Assembly (NCBI RefSeq): GCF_001949145.1
Contig: NW_019091358.1
Span: 3,012,747-3,076,746 of the forward strand
DNA from: Acanthaster planci
Taxonomy: Eukaryota > Echinodermata > Asteroidea > Valvatida > Acanthasteridae
Length of the DNA: 64,000 nucleotides
Reading direction: 5' to 3'
Shown here: piece after piece, positions 49,577 to 60,023 of the stretch
Layout: each line of letters starts with the position of its first letter
Position numbering within the stretch: the stretch's first letter is position 1
Made by a program: the position numbers and the translations under genes
Notes under the pieces: model-generated
What the model saw: only the letters and a program-made list of their open reading frames with translations
Told to the model about the DNA's origin: nothing
Databases searched by the model: none

Positions 49577-50390
49577 GTAAGTGTAAACAGGTTTTTCTTT
49601 TCTTGGCTCGAGTCTTGCGTACATGAATCTAGTGTCTTGTTTTCAGTGAAATTATGGACCGGGACATGATGATGATGTATCAATTTTCGACCTGCACCAG
49701 ATTATCCATTGCGCCCACACATCACGTTGTTGATTTTATTTGTACAGATCACCGTGCTTGTTTGGAACGCTCCCTTCGCCACAATTATGTTTTTGGCCAT
49801 GTTTATGCGGACCCATGGCCCCTTTAGTTAGTAGGGTTAATGTTTGTCTTTTTGGTTCAGAGTGTTCGTGGAGCTTAGGCTACGCGCTGTTTTAGGTTTA
49901 TCATTGTAATTTATGTGTGCACACTGTCCACGTGTATCTTGTATCACTGGAATGGCACAGTTTACTGAGCAAGGAAATAGCCGCGCACAATGCATTGCCG
50001 TGTCAGTGCATGTGTGGCACTGGCCGGCGGGCTGGGCGCACTGAAGTACATGTATTTCTGAAGACATGTCCCAGTTGTCCTGTAAAAAGGGTAGATCCAG
50101 TGGAGTGCCCTTGGGCTGGAGAATATTAGAAAATGACTAACAGTCCTGGACAGTGCCTGGACATTGTCTGAACTGGCAAGGTAGGCCTCAATCGAAGCTG
50201 TCAGTACCTGCAGTTTTGCCTTAAGTTGTGGGCAGCTGGTGCAGATTGAGAGCTTATAGAACAATGGGAAAATGGGGTTAACAACAGCCAGTTGTCCCAT
50301 CCAACATGTTAAGGACATAAAATAAATGCAATTAGTGCTTCGTTTCCCCTTTCCATCTTTATTGTCCATTCTCGTTTGTATGATATGCAG
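49577..50390 (+). other. TLE (groucho): Groucho intron 1
   Basis: The intron runs from gtaagt to tgatatgcag, 814 bases. Minus-strand frames here (for example 149 codons at 49962-50411) are unrecognised and taken as chance. Confidence 0.9.
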
Positions 50391-50488
50391 GCACCCCACC
50401 AGCCGGGTCAACCTTTCAAGTTCACGGTGGCAGAGTCATGTGACCGTATCAAGGAGGAATTCAGTTTCCTCCAAGCTCAGTATCACAG
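50391..50488 (+). CDS. TLE (groucho): Groucho/TLE coding exon 2 (Q domain start)
   Basis: The exon reads [20 protein letters not shown] then [12 protein letters not shown] and ends in phase 2 (AG) at a gtgaga donor. [13 protein letters not shown] and [11 protein letters not shown] are the hallmark of the Groucho Q domain, which forms the coiled-coil tetramer and contacts TCF/LEF. It lacks the extra Gly found in vertebrate TLE3 (GQPGFKF), as in TLE1. Acceptor atatgcag and phase agree with exon 1. Confidence 0.97.
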
Positions 50489-51893
50489 GTGAGAGGTCAT
50501 ACAGAGTCAAAAGGTCAAGAGCGTAAATTTTGGAAGAGTTTGGTGTCTCTGAAGTAAAGCACTCATACCCAGTCATAGCTTATCAAACCTTTTTGAAACA
50601 ATGGCCTAGTATACAGGATGAATATCAATAAACAACCAGTCCCATCTGTACCTAAGATTTTTCAAGATATCACTATCAGATGAAGCAAACATTTGCCCTG
50701 ATCAGAACTTGTGATAAACATCTTTTTTAGATAGGCCTAATACTGTAACAAGGTTTGCATTTTTAGTTTGTGGATAAATTCTCAGTGTTATTTGGTATGC
50801 TTGAACTTCAACTTCATTGAGAAAGAAAATAATCGCCCCTCCCAAAAAAATTTAAGTGGAAGCATTTTTGCTTGAAAAATTCCTTGTGTTGTATTTTTCC
50901 CACGGTTGCCCGGTTGGGCCTGAATTCAACTCCAAAGAGTGAGTAGGGCTGATAAGAGTATTGGCAGTAGAGAAAATGAGCCTTTTTTCACAGTTGACAG
51001 GAAAGCAGATGAATGCAGTATTGCTTACAAATTGTGACAAGCGACTGGTGTGATTGATGCACTTTGTCAATTATACAGAGTTTGAAGAATGTTATTTTCC
51101 TTGTAAAACCTTGCCACAATCGCTAGGACATCAAACAAGCTAACCCAACTTAACACCTTCCCCTATAAAAAAAACAAAAACAAATGTCAGAATTTGCTTA
51201 AAGTTACTGGAATTTGTGTACCACTTGAGTGGTATAGCGAAAGCAATTTTCCAATGAAAATTGGTACTTCTTGTTGATTATTTCATTGAACTTATTTCAT
51301 GTAGGTTTTGTGTTTCAAAATGGCAGCGGGTGCTAGTGTGATTTTTTTTTGCCAAGGTTCCATAAAAGGAGAATAGGGTCATTTTGTAGTAACGGCATTT
51401 CTCAACATACAATTTTTTTTAGGCTGAATGAGAGACCCAGAAACAATTTTTCCCCCCTTGTATTTTTAGACTAGGCTGGCCACATGTGACATATCACATG
51501 GTCAAGGAATGTCAGATGAAATTTACAACCAGCCATTTACAAATCATTGAGGGGAGAGTGATTCCAGTAATAATAAACACTGCCGAGGCCCCAGGGGCTG
51601 GAACCACCGCTGGCTGAGTCAGTGACTGGTAATTTGACCAATTCCCAAGCTGCATGGGGGCAAGGGGCGGGGTCACTTGGGGTCTTGGGAGCCTGCAGTG
51701 GGCCACTTGACAGTGACTCGCAGTTTTGAATATTCATTAATTTGAATATCCATGAGAAAAGCTACATGTTAAAAAGACAGTGACATCCTTGGTGGTACAA
51801 ACTTGGGATCTCTCCTAAGTATTATGGATAAGCTACATCCTTCAACCTGAAAATGATGTTGCCAATTTCTATTTCTCTGATTTCTGTATCCAG
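50489..51893 (+). other. TLE (groucho): Groucho intron 2
   Basis: 1405 bases ending in ttctgtatccag. It contains a small perfect hairpin (CAATTTTC/GAAAATTG) near 51246-51265 but no other feature. Confidence 0.9.
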
Positions 51894-51957
51894 TCTAAAA
51901 ATGGAATGTGAAAAACTGGCTCAAGAAAAGACAGAAATGCAGCGACATTATGTCATG
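51894..51957 (+). CDS. TLE (groucho): Groucho/TLE coding exon 3 (Q domain)
   Basis: One T completes Ser with exon 2, then [20 protein letters not shown] and Met, ending at a gtaagt donor in phase 0. This is the heptad-patterned coiled-coil helix of the Q domain, nearly identical to human TLE1 ([20 protein letters not shown]). The leucine/methionine spacing is intact. Confidence 0.97.
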
Positions 51958-53853
51958 GTAAGTGCATTGGTAAAATTATCCCCTTTCCGTGCAGGGCTTC
52001 ATGTTTACAATTATGTGCATACGTATGTTTTGCAAAGGATACGGTGGCACTACAGCATAGCTTGATTGGCTTGCTGGTCTCGCTAGAGATTTTGTGACTT
52101 CTGCCTGTTTAGAGACACAAACTCATGAGAGAAATGCCAGCTGCCTACACTCTGGCGTCATTTCTGCCAATTTACAACCTCTTCTAAATGATCGGGGAAC
52201 ATACTGCCTTTGTTTATTTATATCATGTACACGCAGACTTGACTTGGTAGCTCTATTCAATACTTTTGAGTTGGCTAAAAAGCCAGCTTACAGTCTGCAT
52301 TAAACCATAGAGCTAGGAACAGAGACAAGAAAATGGAGCTCAAACCCATAATCCCCTCACCCTTCGTAAAAAAAAATCAATATTTGTCCATGAACATTTT
52401 GTCAGCCAGACTGAAAGAGTAAACAAATTTCAAGGAACCCATTTGGCAGTGCATAAATATCCATGACTAATTAATGAAGACGAGATCGCTCGGTGTTTGT
52501 GTACATGCAACAATGTATCATCCGGGGAAGGAAAATGGATGTAGAGTTCACTGCAAGCCTGTTATTAATGTACATATTCATGTACATGTAGGCCCATACA
52601 CCTTGGCCGGCAAGTCATTCAAATGGTTCAGTTTTTAATTGTTGGTTGGATTTTTGGAAGCTGCAGTGTGAAAAGCTTATGCCCGTTGTGCAGTTTTTTA
52701 ACTTCACAAACCTGAAGTGAAGTCATGTGTGAAATCAACTTTGTGGCCATCTACCCTCATTTTCTGAGAGAGCTATTTACATCAAGGCCAAATCAATCTC
52801 CCAGCACTCGTAAAATGGCTGGAAAGACAGAGTCATTTTCCAATGAGGTGTAAACCGTATTGTCAACAGCTAGCACATGAACCTGTTGTTATAATTGCTG
52901 CCATTTAAAAAAAAAAGGAATCTCTTTACAGCATGTATTTGTTCAATGGATATTCATCATACATGTAGGTCGCAAGTTCTATTTTAGTCAGAACCATGAG
53001 ATTGATAGCAAACCAAGATTTTTGTATTTCAATACCAGATGTAACATGTTTAAATGAATTATGTGAGTTTTCCAAATGTAATTACTTTTTGCCTTTGGAG
53101 TTTTTAAAAATGAAAATGTACATGTATTTCCTGACATGGGTGTGTATGCCTGCGTGAAATGTGGCTTGCCATGCACTCTCTATAGAAGAATGAGATACTT
53201 TTGTCTGTTCTTGGTGACGCTAAGGTCGAGTTCGGGCGGCCTGTTCTTGACATGGGTTTCACATTCTCGCACTCGAACGGCAGGAACATGACCCAAGAAC
53301 ACTGTTCTCGGAAAAGGTTCACACACCACCTCCTCAACACACGGGAAAACTTGTGAGATTTGATTTTTGAAAAGCTGCAAAAACTATGGAGATGGCTTAC
53401 AAAACTGTTTTGGAGACCATGGAAAGTTTTGCACAATTAACATCTATAATTTTCCATGACAGATATGATTTTTTTTTTAATGGAAAAGATGTTAGCTCAA
53501 ACATTAACTTTCGAAGAATGTACAAGGACACCGCCATGTTGCATGTTGCTTGCATGCTTCAAGTAACTAGCAGCGATAACCGGTTGTACATTCCCAGCAT
53601 TCAAGCAGCCGACTTACAAACAACAATTCGAGCTGTTCCTGAACATATGAGAACAACCCGCCCGAACTCCGCCTAAATTCTAAGATTCCAACAGGTACAC
53701 TTCCATTTAGCACAGCTAACTCTGCTTTCATCTTAGGCAGAAAGTGTTTGAGATAAGTGAATGTGAGTAAATCAAATTGGGGAGCACTGCAAAGTATGTA
53801 TCTGTACAGAAATAAAGGGAATTTTCATTTCCACGTATTTCTTCATTTTACAG
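51958..53853 (+). other. TLE (groucho): Groucho intron 3, carrying an inverted-repeat element
   Basis: 1896 bases ending in cattttacag. It contains the roughly 450-bp inverted-repeat element at 53223-53674, only 179 bases from exon 4. Confidence 0.9.
53223..53674. mobile_element. Non-autonomous inverted-repeat element in Groucho intron 3
   Basis: The left end reads AGGTCGAGTTCGGGCGGCCT and the right end, as reverse complement, AGGCGGAGTTCGGGCGGGTT. Pairing continues through TGTTCT and CATGG/CATATG-like words. The 452-bp unit holds a 96-codon + frame (53386-53676) and a 110-codon - frame that run close to the ends; neither resembles a known transposase. Target duplication is not resolved. Confidence 0.75.
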
Positions 53854-53898
53854 TATTATGAGATGTCCTATGGCCTGAATGTGGAAATGCACAAACAG
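53854..53898 (+). CDS. TLE (groucho): Groucho/TLE coding exon 4 (Q domain)
   Basis: The 45-base exon reads YYEMSYGLNVEMHKQ in phase 0 on both sides and ends at a gtaaga donor. It matches YYEMSYGLNIEMHKQ of vertebrate TLE proteins with one change. The next expected exon (beginning TEIAKRLN) was not found before 64000, so the gene continues past the window. Confidence 0.97.
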
Positions 53899-56310
53899 GT
53901 AAGACACCAGAACTTTGTCCAGAATTCTCAGTTTTGTTGAACAGTGGCAAAAGTCCCCCTACCGTACGTTCTTTACATCCGGAACTCTAATATTTCCAGT
54001 TCTGAAGGACTGAAGAAGGCATGAGTAATTTGTTACTATTTTCATGAAGAGACAAGCTTCTCACCAGAGATTAAAACCTAGCTTTCGAGAAAATCACATA
54101 ATTGGTCTCATTTGAAATGCTTATAAATTTCCCCAGTATAGTCCTACTGGTAGCATTCCTTTGACTTAACCAAAGTTACTTCAGGAAAGAAGGGATCTTA
54201 AATGACTCAAAGTACAAAATAATGGTTAATTGAAGTCATTTAAAATTGTTTATTTGGAAACAATTACTTTTATCTGTTTGTGAAAATGCTAAAATTTGTG
54301 TGACTTTTGTCTCTTCGTGAAACTTGTAGAACAAGTTTTTGCCCATGGTTTTGCCCTTTAATGCAAAGCCATACATGTACCTGTGGAAGACAATACAGTT
54401 TAGTTGAACTTTGCCCCACAGAGATCATTGTGATACGGCTTATTTCAGTAGATTTTGTAAAAATGATTACACCAAGTACAGTAGTAGGCATCACATATCC
54501 TACATTTAGTTGATTTTGCAAAAAAACCAGAAAACAGACATTTGAAAAGGGCATGATTTGGGGCCACTTTGTCTCTTCCTGAAATGAATAACGAATTATA
54601 CAGTATAAAACTCTGGTTAACTGCTTTTGAATTGCTATGTTGGTGCTCTTCACATTCCCTCTTTATGACCTTGCTGAATAAGCAATACTGGCAGCAATAA
54701 TGTGTAACTACCCCAGCCCCTCCCCAAATAGTCTCTTTAAGAAAGTTCCCATAAATTTCTTCAAACCAAATCAGTACTGTGATTATGTTCATACGTTATT
54801 CTGGTGCCCTTCATTCTGTAGTTGTGTCATTAGCTACCGGTATGATTGATTGGACTTTAATGAAACAGAGCTAGCAATTCGTGGAAAACTGGAAGCAAGC
54901 ATCTAAAATGGACCCAATTAAAAGTGTGAATAGCAAAGCTGTTTCTGGAAGGATTTTGTTGTTACTTTGTGGAAGGGAAGGCAACAGTGGGTGACATTTA
55001 TCGCAGTATTGGCTGTGTTTAACTAGTGAAGGTCAGGAAGAGGAATCAGATGTAATATTGTGAGTGTTTCTCACAATTCCCCTGGATCAGTCTTTGAACA
55101 GTTACACTTTAACACTGTGCAATCTTGAATACACATGTCAGTTTTCCCAGTCAATCCCAGCTGTACGCAGGATGGCTTCAGCCGAGCTGTAAGCCTTTAC
55201 TTCAACTCTGTTGTGCTTCTGCAGGTCTGAATCTGAAGGTTGATTTTTGTCAGTGTGCGTCCACTCCCCCTCCACTTCTAATTGATCTGAAGAGGGGGGG
55301 GGTCTCTCGATTTCCCCTCTCTCCCTGCAATGCCTGTAATTACATTGGCTGTCATCAGCAAAGAGGGAAGGTGGAATGCAGTCCTGCCTGTCAACCACTG
55401 ACCCAATTCAATCACAGCAGCTATGGGGGGGGGTGTCTGGGAAATATTACGGAGAGGCGGTGGAGTGTGGAGGTTTCAATAACCACTGAGGTGTGGTGCA
55501 TGCCGGTAGCTGGACAGACAGCCCAGAAACTTGATATAATGGCCCAAGAGAAGACCCCCCTGAAGGGTGTGGGTTAGAGGTTACATCTCGGTCTGCATGT
55601 TGTTCAGGGACGAGGTTGTGTACACCAAGCAGTTTCAGGTTTGTCGGATGTACATTGTGATTGTTGTAATAGGAATTATTGTAATACAGCCATGTGAGTC
55701 CAAACAGTTAGTGGACTGTGTGCCAGAGGTGGATCCATTGATTGGTCGGGATCGGGAAGGAAGTCTGCGCTCTCTCATCAAAAGTTGAGTGCACCATACA
55801 AATGCAAAAGCAATATTGACCGGCGCATGGATTGGAATACCAGGGCAAATATCCTCACACAAATATAAAATTGTTGGCACAGTGTGCTCCCCTCCGCTTC
55901 CCATCCTACTACCCACCCACCCCTCTCCCGGTGCCCCCCACCTCTCTCAGTGATTGGAGGATTATTTATTGTAAATGTCAAATATGGACTCTTGCTTGCC
56001 AGCGAACTCAATCACAGTGAACTCAGCCTGGCAGCAGTGTCTCAGGCCTGGAGAGCTTGTGAGCAAACTCAGGTAACTGTGCATCAACTTACCAGATTGT
56101 CAGTGACCTCCTGTACAAAACGCAGGTGACCCTTATAGCACAGAAGGCAGTGGGAAATTACTGTTGGCAGTTGACAGCATATACTTTCCACAGGAGTATA
56201 CAGCAAATCTCATTTGTTTGTTTTGACATTCAGATTAATTTTTGAGGTCAGGTGCCTCATCAAGTTGCTGATGTAGATTTCCTGGCTGAGTGGGAAAATG
56301 TAAGCACACG

Positions 56311-56392
56311 TACCGTACATACATGTACATATATGTACACACATGTACATGGACTGTACATGTATATACATGTACACACATGTACATGTATG
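56311..56392. repeat. ACATGTACAT palindromic repeat tract
   Basis: Overlapping ACATGT and TGTACA words follow one another for about 80 bases (TACATGTACATATATGTACA, then ACATGTACATGGACTGTACA and so on). The tract is self-complementary, so it can fold in many ways. The same word is scattered across the whole window. Confidence 0.85.
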
Positions 56393-57469
56393 ACCTAATG
56401 AGAGCAGAGTACTTCTATCATAACAACAGCTCAGTATGCTCCCCACTGTGTTAACATGTATCTGTGACATGTACTTGTATGGTACAAAGCTAACATGATA
56501 TAAACTCTACATACAGTGTATATGTACTTTGGATGTTATTTTTCTTGGGAAGCTGTTGTGTTACATTCACAGAGATTGACATATCCTCCATGAGACCGTG
56601 TGACATAATACTACTCCAAGTTGTAGTCAGATTGACTGTGCTTCAAAAGTTTGCTTCTCATTTTGTATCACATTTGTTACGTGAATGAAAGTTGCGTTTC
56701 ATTTTTGTCAGAGTGTGGTTTTAAGCGTTATCCATGCACAAAGATTGCCTCACTATTGCTCGTTCATGACACCATTGAGCCACTCTGCCTCACACACTTA
56801 CGTGTACACCTCTCCAACTTTCCCATTTGTAACTAGACCCGTCTTGGTTTTTTTTCTCTCCTTCTCACCATCATGCACTGCCGTGTGAAATGGCGGCGAA
56901 ATTTCTAGCACCTTTCCACAGCACCTCTACTGGCAACTACAGGCCTCTGTCAACGCGGACAATGCCAGTCCTTAAGCTCGGAGTCAAAGTGAAGGTGCAC
57001 ATTGGTTGGTGTGGGCGGAAACGACGCTTTCCGTGACCGTCTTGGGCCCCGGCATATATACATGTATATTGTGTATCGGCGGCCCGGTGTTTTCATAGTG
57101 TAGCCACGGCCCTTGAGATGGCTTGCCGTGAGAGTGCTCCACGGATGCCGAGTATGTACACCCTGCGCACAAAGATAGCTTGATTGACATTCAAGCACCA
57201 TTAAGACGTGCAGTGCAAACCTAGACCCACGTCAGCCCACTACACGAACACGCACATCCATGCCAATTACTCTCCAGCGGTCTTCCTGAATAATACATGA
57301 GCTCTCTCTCTCTCCCTCTTTTATTTCCTTGTCTACTTCTCTCCCTCCCACTTAAGTTTAATTGCATATTCATCCATGGCCTAGATTTGTTGAGGGAAAA
57401 AAAAAGGACAAGGGTCCAACACACCGTTGGAGAGCTGTCTCTCTCTCTCTGCCTTGCTTGCTTATAATA

Positions 57470-57870
57470 ACGGCGGACGACAGCTAACAGATTTGCGGTT
57501 GTGAAAAAGCTGTTAATTATTCATGAGGACCAGCTGCCCCGGTTGGACCATTTGAACAAGTCTGGCAAGGGATCTTGATTACCGGCCCGTCGATTGTAAT
57601 GATGCGCATCCGCGAGCATGCAGTCTACAGGGGTAATTTATTTTCCAGGGCGATTATGGCATTTAATCGAACGTGACCAATCGTCGGGCCCGCTCTTAGG
57701 TGTCACCGGAATAAGAGCTGGGACGGGATGAGTCCGCTGTCCCTGGTGGCTGGCTGGCGTTTCGCCCCGATCTGTTCTGGTTGGATACAGCAGCAATATT
57801 AGCCGATGCGGTCGGCTGACTCTACATGCTTTCTGTATCCACGTACATGGATCCATGTTCCCAATTAGTT
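57470..57870. promoter_or_regulatory. Candidate enhancer in Groucho intron 4
   Basis: Complex, CpG-containing sequence unlike its AT-rich flanks. It holds GTTAATTATTCATGAG (homeodomain-like), CAGCTG E-box near 57531, a T-box-like AGGTGTCACC near 57699, GCGATTATGGCATTTAATCG and GACCAATCGTC. No protein-like frame. The call is by composition and word density. Confidence 0.35.
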
Positions 57871-58599
57871 GGCTGCATTTGTAATCAAATCTGTCAGATG
57901 TAATTTAACCAGATCTACCAGGATCCAAATTTACGAGTTCCTTGTTAATTTTATTTTATTTTGTTTTTTTTTGTTCATGTGCCTGCTCAGTATACATTCA
58001 CAGTGTTGAATTATTCTGCTTTATTTTGCCTAAATTATCAAGTTACTCAGAGATAAGCACAATTTCAAAGACTGCAGTTGGAAGCAAGGATTAAATTCGC
58101 AGTGACAGATATAAAGACTGTTTATTCCTGCCTTTCAAAATGCAGCAGAAATAAGCCCCAGAGGAGGAAATACATGCACATCATGTCGTTATGTAAATTT
58201 AACAGTCTCTTGTCAAATGAAATGTATTTGGGGAGTTACATTTTGCGAGAAGCCCTTTCAGGAAAAAAATGTATGTTTGTATGACAAGCATACAGAAAGT
58301 GCAGAGCAAATATTAGAATGGAGTTGGAGTATATTTATGGTGTTTTCATGCAAGAGATATTGAAACAAAAACACGTTTGAGAGACCACATGCACAGGCTT
58401 GGCTTCCAAAGTCCAGCTACACAACACATCTGAGAGCAGGGCACAACAAAAGGAGAAGCCGTCCAGAACAAATAAACAACCCTCTTGCCATATTATCACA
58501 ATGACGATACGGACATAATACCCTAGAGAGGCAGACTTGTTTTGTGGCGAACTATTTAGAACAGCCCTTTCGAAAGGACAATCCTGTGTTGTTGTGTGA

Positions 58600-59330
58600 A
58601 GTGATTGTCAGTTAAGTAGTTGGAAAATAAGCCAGCTCCTGGAATCATCAGAGGTAGATTTAAATATCGCAGGCGTTAATATGCCTCTTGTCCTCGGACG
58701 CCTCTGTGTTATTCGTCAGCCCAACGAATCCACTGTTTAAAATTTAACAAATGGCAGCGCAAATATTTTGCCAGGGCATAATGGAGGCCAATGCCAGAAT
58801 TGGTGGGCAATCAAAATTGTGGAGAGAGGCGCTGTTTGCACAAGCAAATGGTGTTTGCAGAGTGGTGTTGGAAGAATCGGAGAGGACTGAGTAAACATGG
58901 CCTGAGTATATGAGAGAGCGTGGGGGGGGGTTTGCTTGTCGCAGCAAATGAGATGCGTGCGTGTGGAGAGCTCACGAGAGATGGTGAGGATTGTAACTAA
59001 AACGTGAACCCGCCTGCATAACCAGAATGAATTCTGTGCACAGGCTGATTGGAGTTCTAGCTGTTAGCATCCCTTGGAATAGATTACCTGCAGTTGAAGG
59101 AGGCTGATGTCAGCAACACGAATTAGTGTTTGCAGTCAGCGCGGCTCGATCAATGTTCATCTTTGCAAAGCAGTGCAGGCAGACTGGCCTGCTTGTTTCT
59201 CTCTCTCTCTCCGCATGTACATGTCTCTTCCCCTAGCCGGCGCTGTTTGTTCAGTAAACAGAGACAGGTGACAGGCCAGCACTCAACACAGAAGCCGTTG
59301 TCAACCGTTGTGAATGATGAGTGATAACTT
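58600..59330. promoter_or_regulatory. Candidate regulatory block in Groucho intron 4
   Basis: Complex sequence with GCGTTAATATGCC, CAACGAATCC, GCATAATGG, GGCCAATGCC and a TTGGTGGGCAATC word close to one another at 58670-58815, then CpG-bearing sequence toward 59300. The 208-codon minus frame at 59150-59776 overlaps the end and is judged spurious. Evidence is compositional only. Confidence 0.25.
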
Positions 59331-60015
59331 GTCCGATTCCCTCGTCTTCTTTCCCTTCTCCTCGTTCCATTACGCAGGGGGGAAGGGCACAGCCATGTAA
59401 AGTCCTTCCTCAGAACCTGGCTTGCATCTCTAGTCAGAGGCGGGTCAAGTGTTTCCAAAGACCACCCCCCCCAGACTGAGCTGCTTACAGGGAACTGGGC
59501 CCTGAGTGCAGCCAGCCATGTGGAGGAGCGGAAGAGAAACATAAGAGGCAACTTTTTTTTCTGTCTCTCCCACATAGTCACAGTGAGTGTTTGCACACGT
59601 CTGTTTGCCATGCTGGTCGCGGCCATTTGCTTTGCCCTGTATAGTGCTAGTAAATTGCTTGCCTTGTTTATAGTGCCCGAGTCAATATGGCGGCTGCACA
59701 GGCCGGATGAATCCGGCAGCACACACCCGAGCAGCATCCACCGCATGTTTGAGGTTAGCTGTCGGTGTTGTAACAAGGATCAGTGTGGATCAATACCACA
59801 CGGGCAGTGTTTGTAATGAATGGCCAGTGAAATTCAAATGGAAATTTGTCTTGACAGTGTTGGACACTGTTACCCATGGCCGCTAAGCTGTACAGCTATT
59901 CTTTTTCTGAGGATTTCTACCTCGTTTCTTCAGTAATCTGTTACAATGCCAGTACATGCCTGTCTCAGTGTACATTTATATTTCCTAATAGCCGAGTAAG
60001 ACTTCCATTGTTTCA

Positions 60016-60023
60016 CGTGGGAA
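60016..60023 (+). promoter_or_regulatory. CSL/Su(H)-type site
   Basis: CGTGGGAA is an exact high-affinity Su(H)/RBPJ word and lies in Groucho intron 4. Notch target genes are commonly co-repressed by Groucho, so feedback is conceivable, but an 8-base word will also occur by chance in 64 kb. Confidence 0.3.

Noticed and set aside
55125-55577. 150-codon + frame in Groucho intron 4
   Set aside because: No recognised domain, low-complexity G and C runs inside, and no fit to the next Groucho exon (TEIAKRLN).
56042-56070. Segment ending ACTCAG/gtaactg as a possible Groucho exon 5
   Set aside because: The translation does not resemble the conserved continuation of the Q domain (TEIAKRLN).
59150-59776. 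208-codon minus-strand frame, the longest in the window apart from gap artefacts
   Set aside because: No recognisable motif, arginine- and cysteine-rich in a way typical of antisense chance frames, and it overlaps a + frame inside the Groucho intron.
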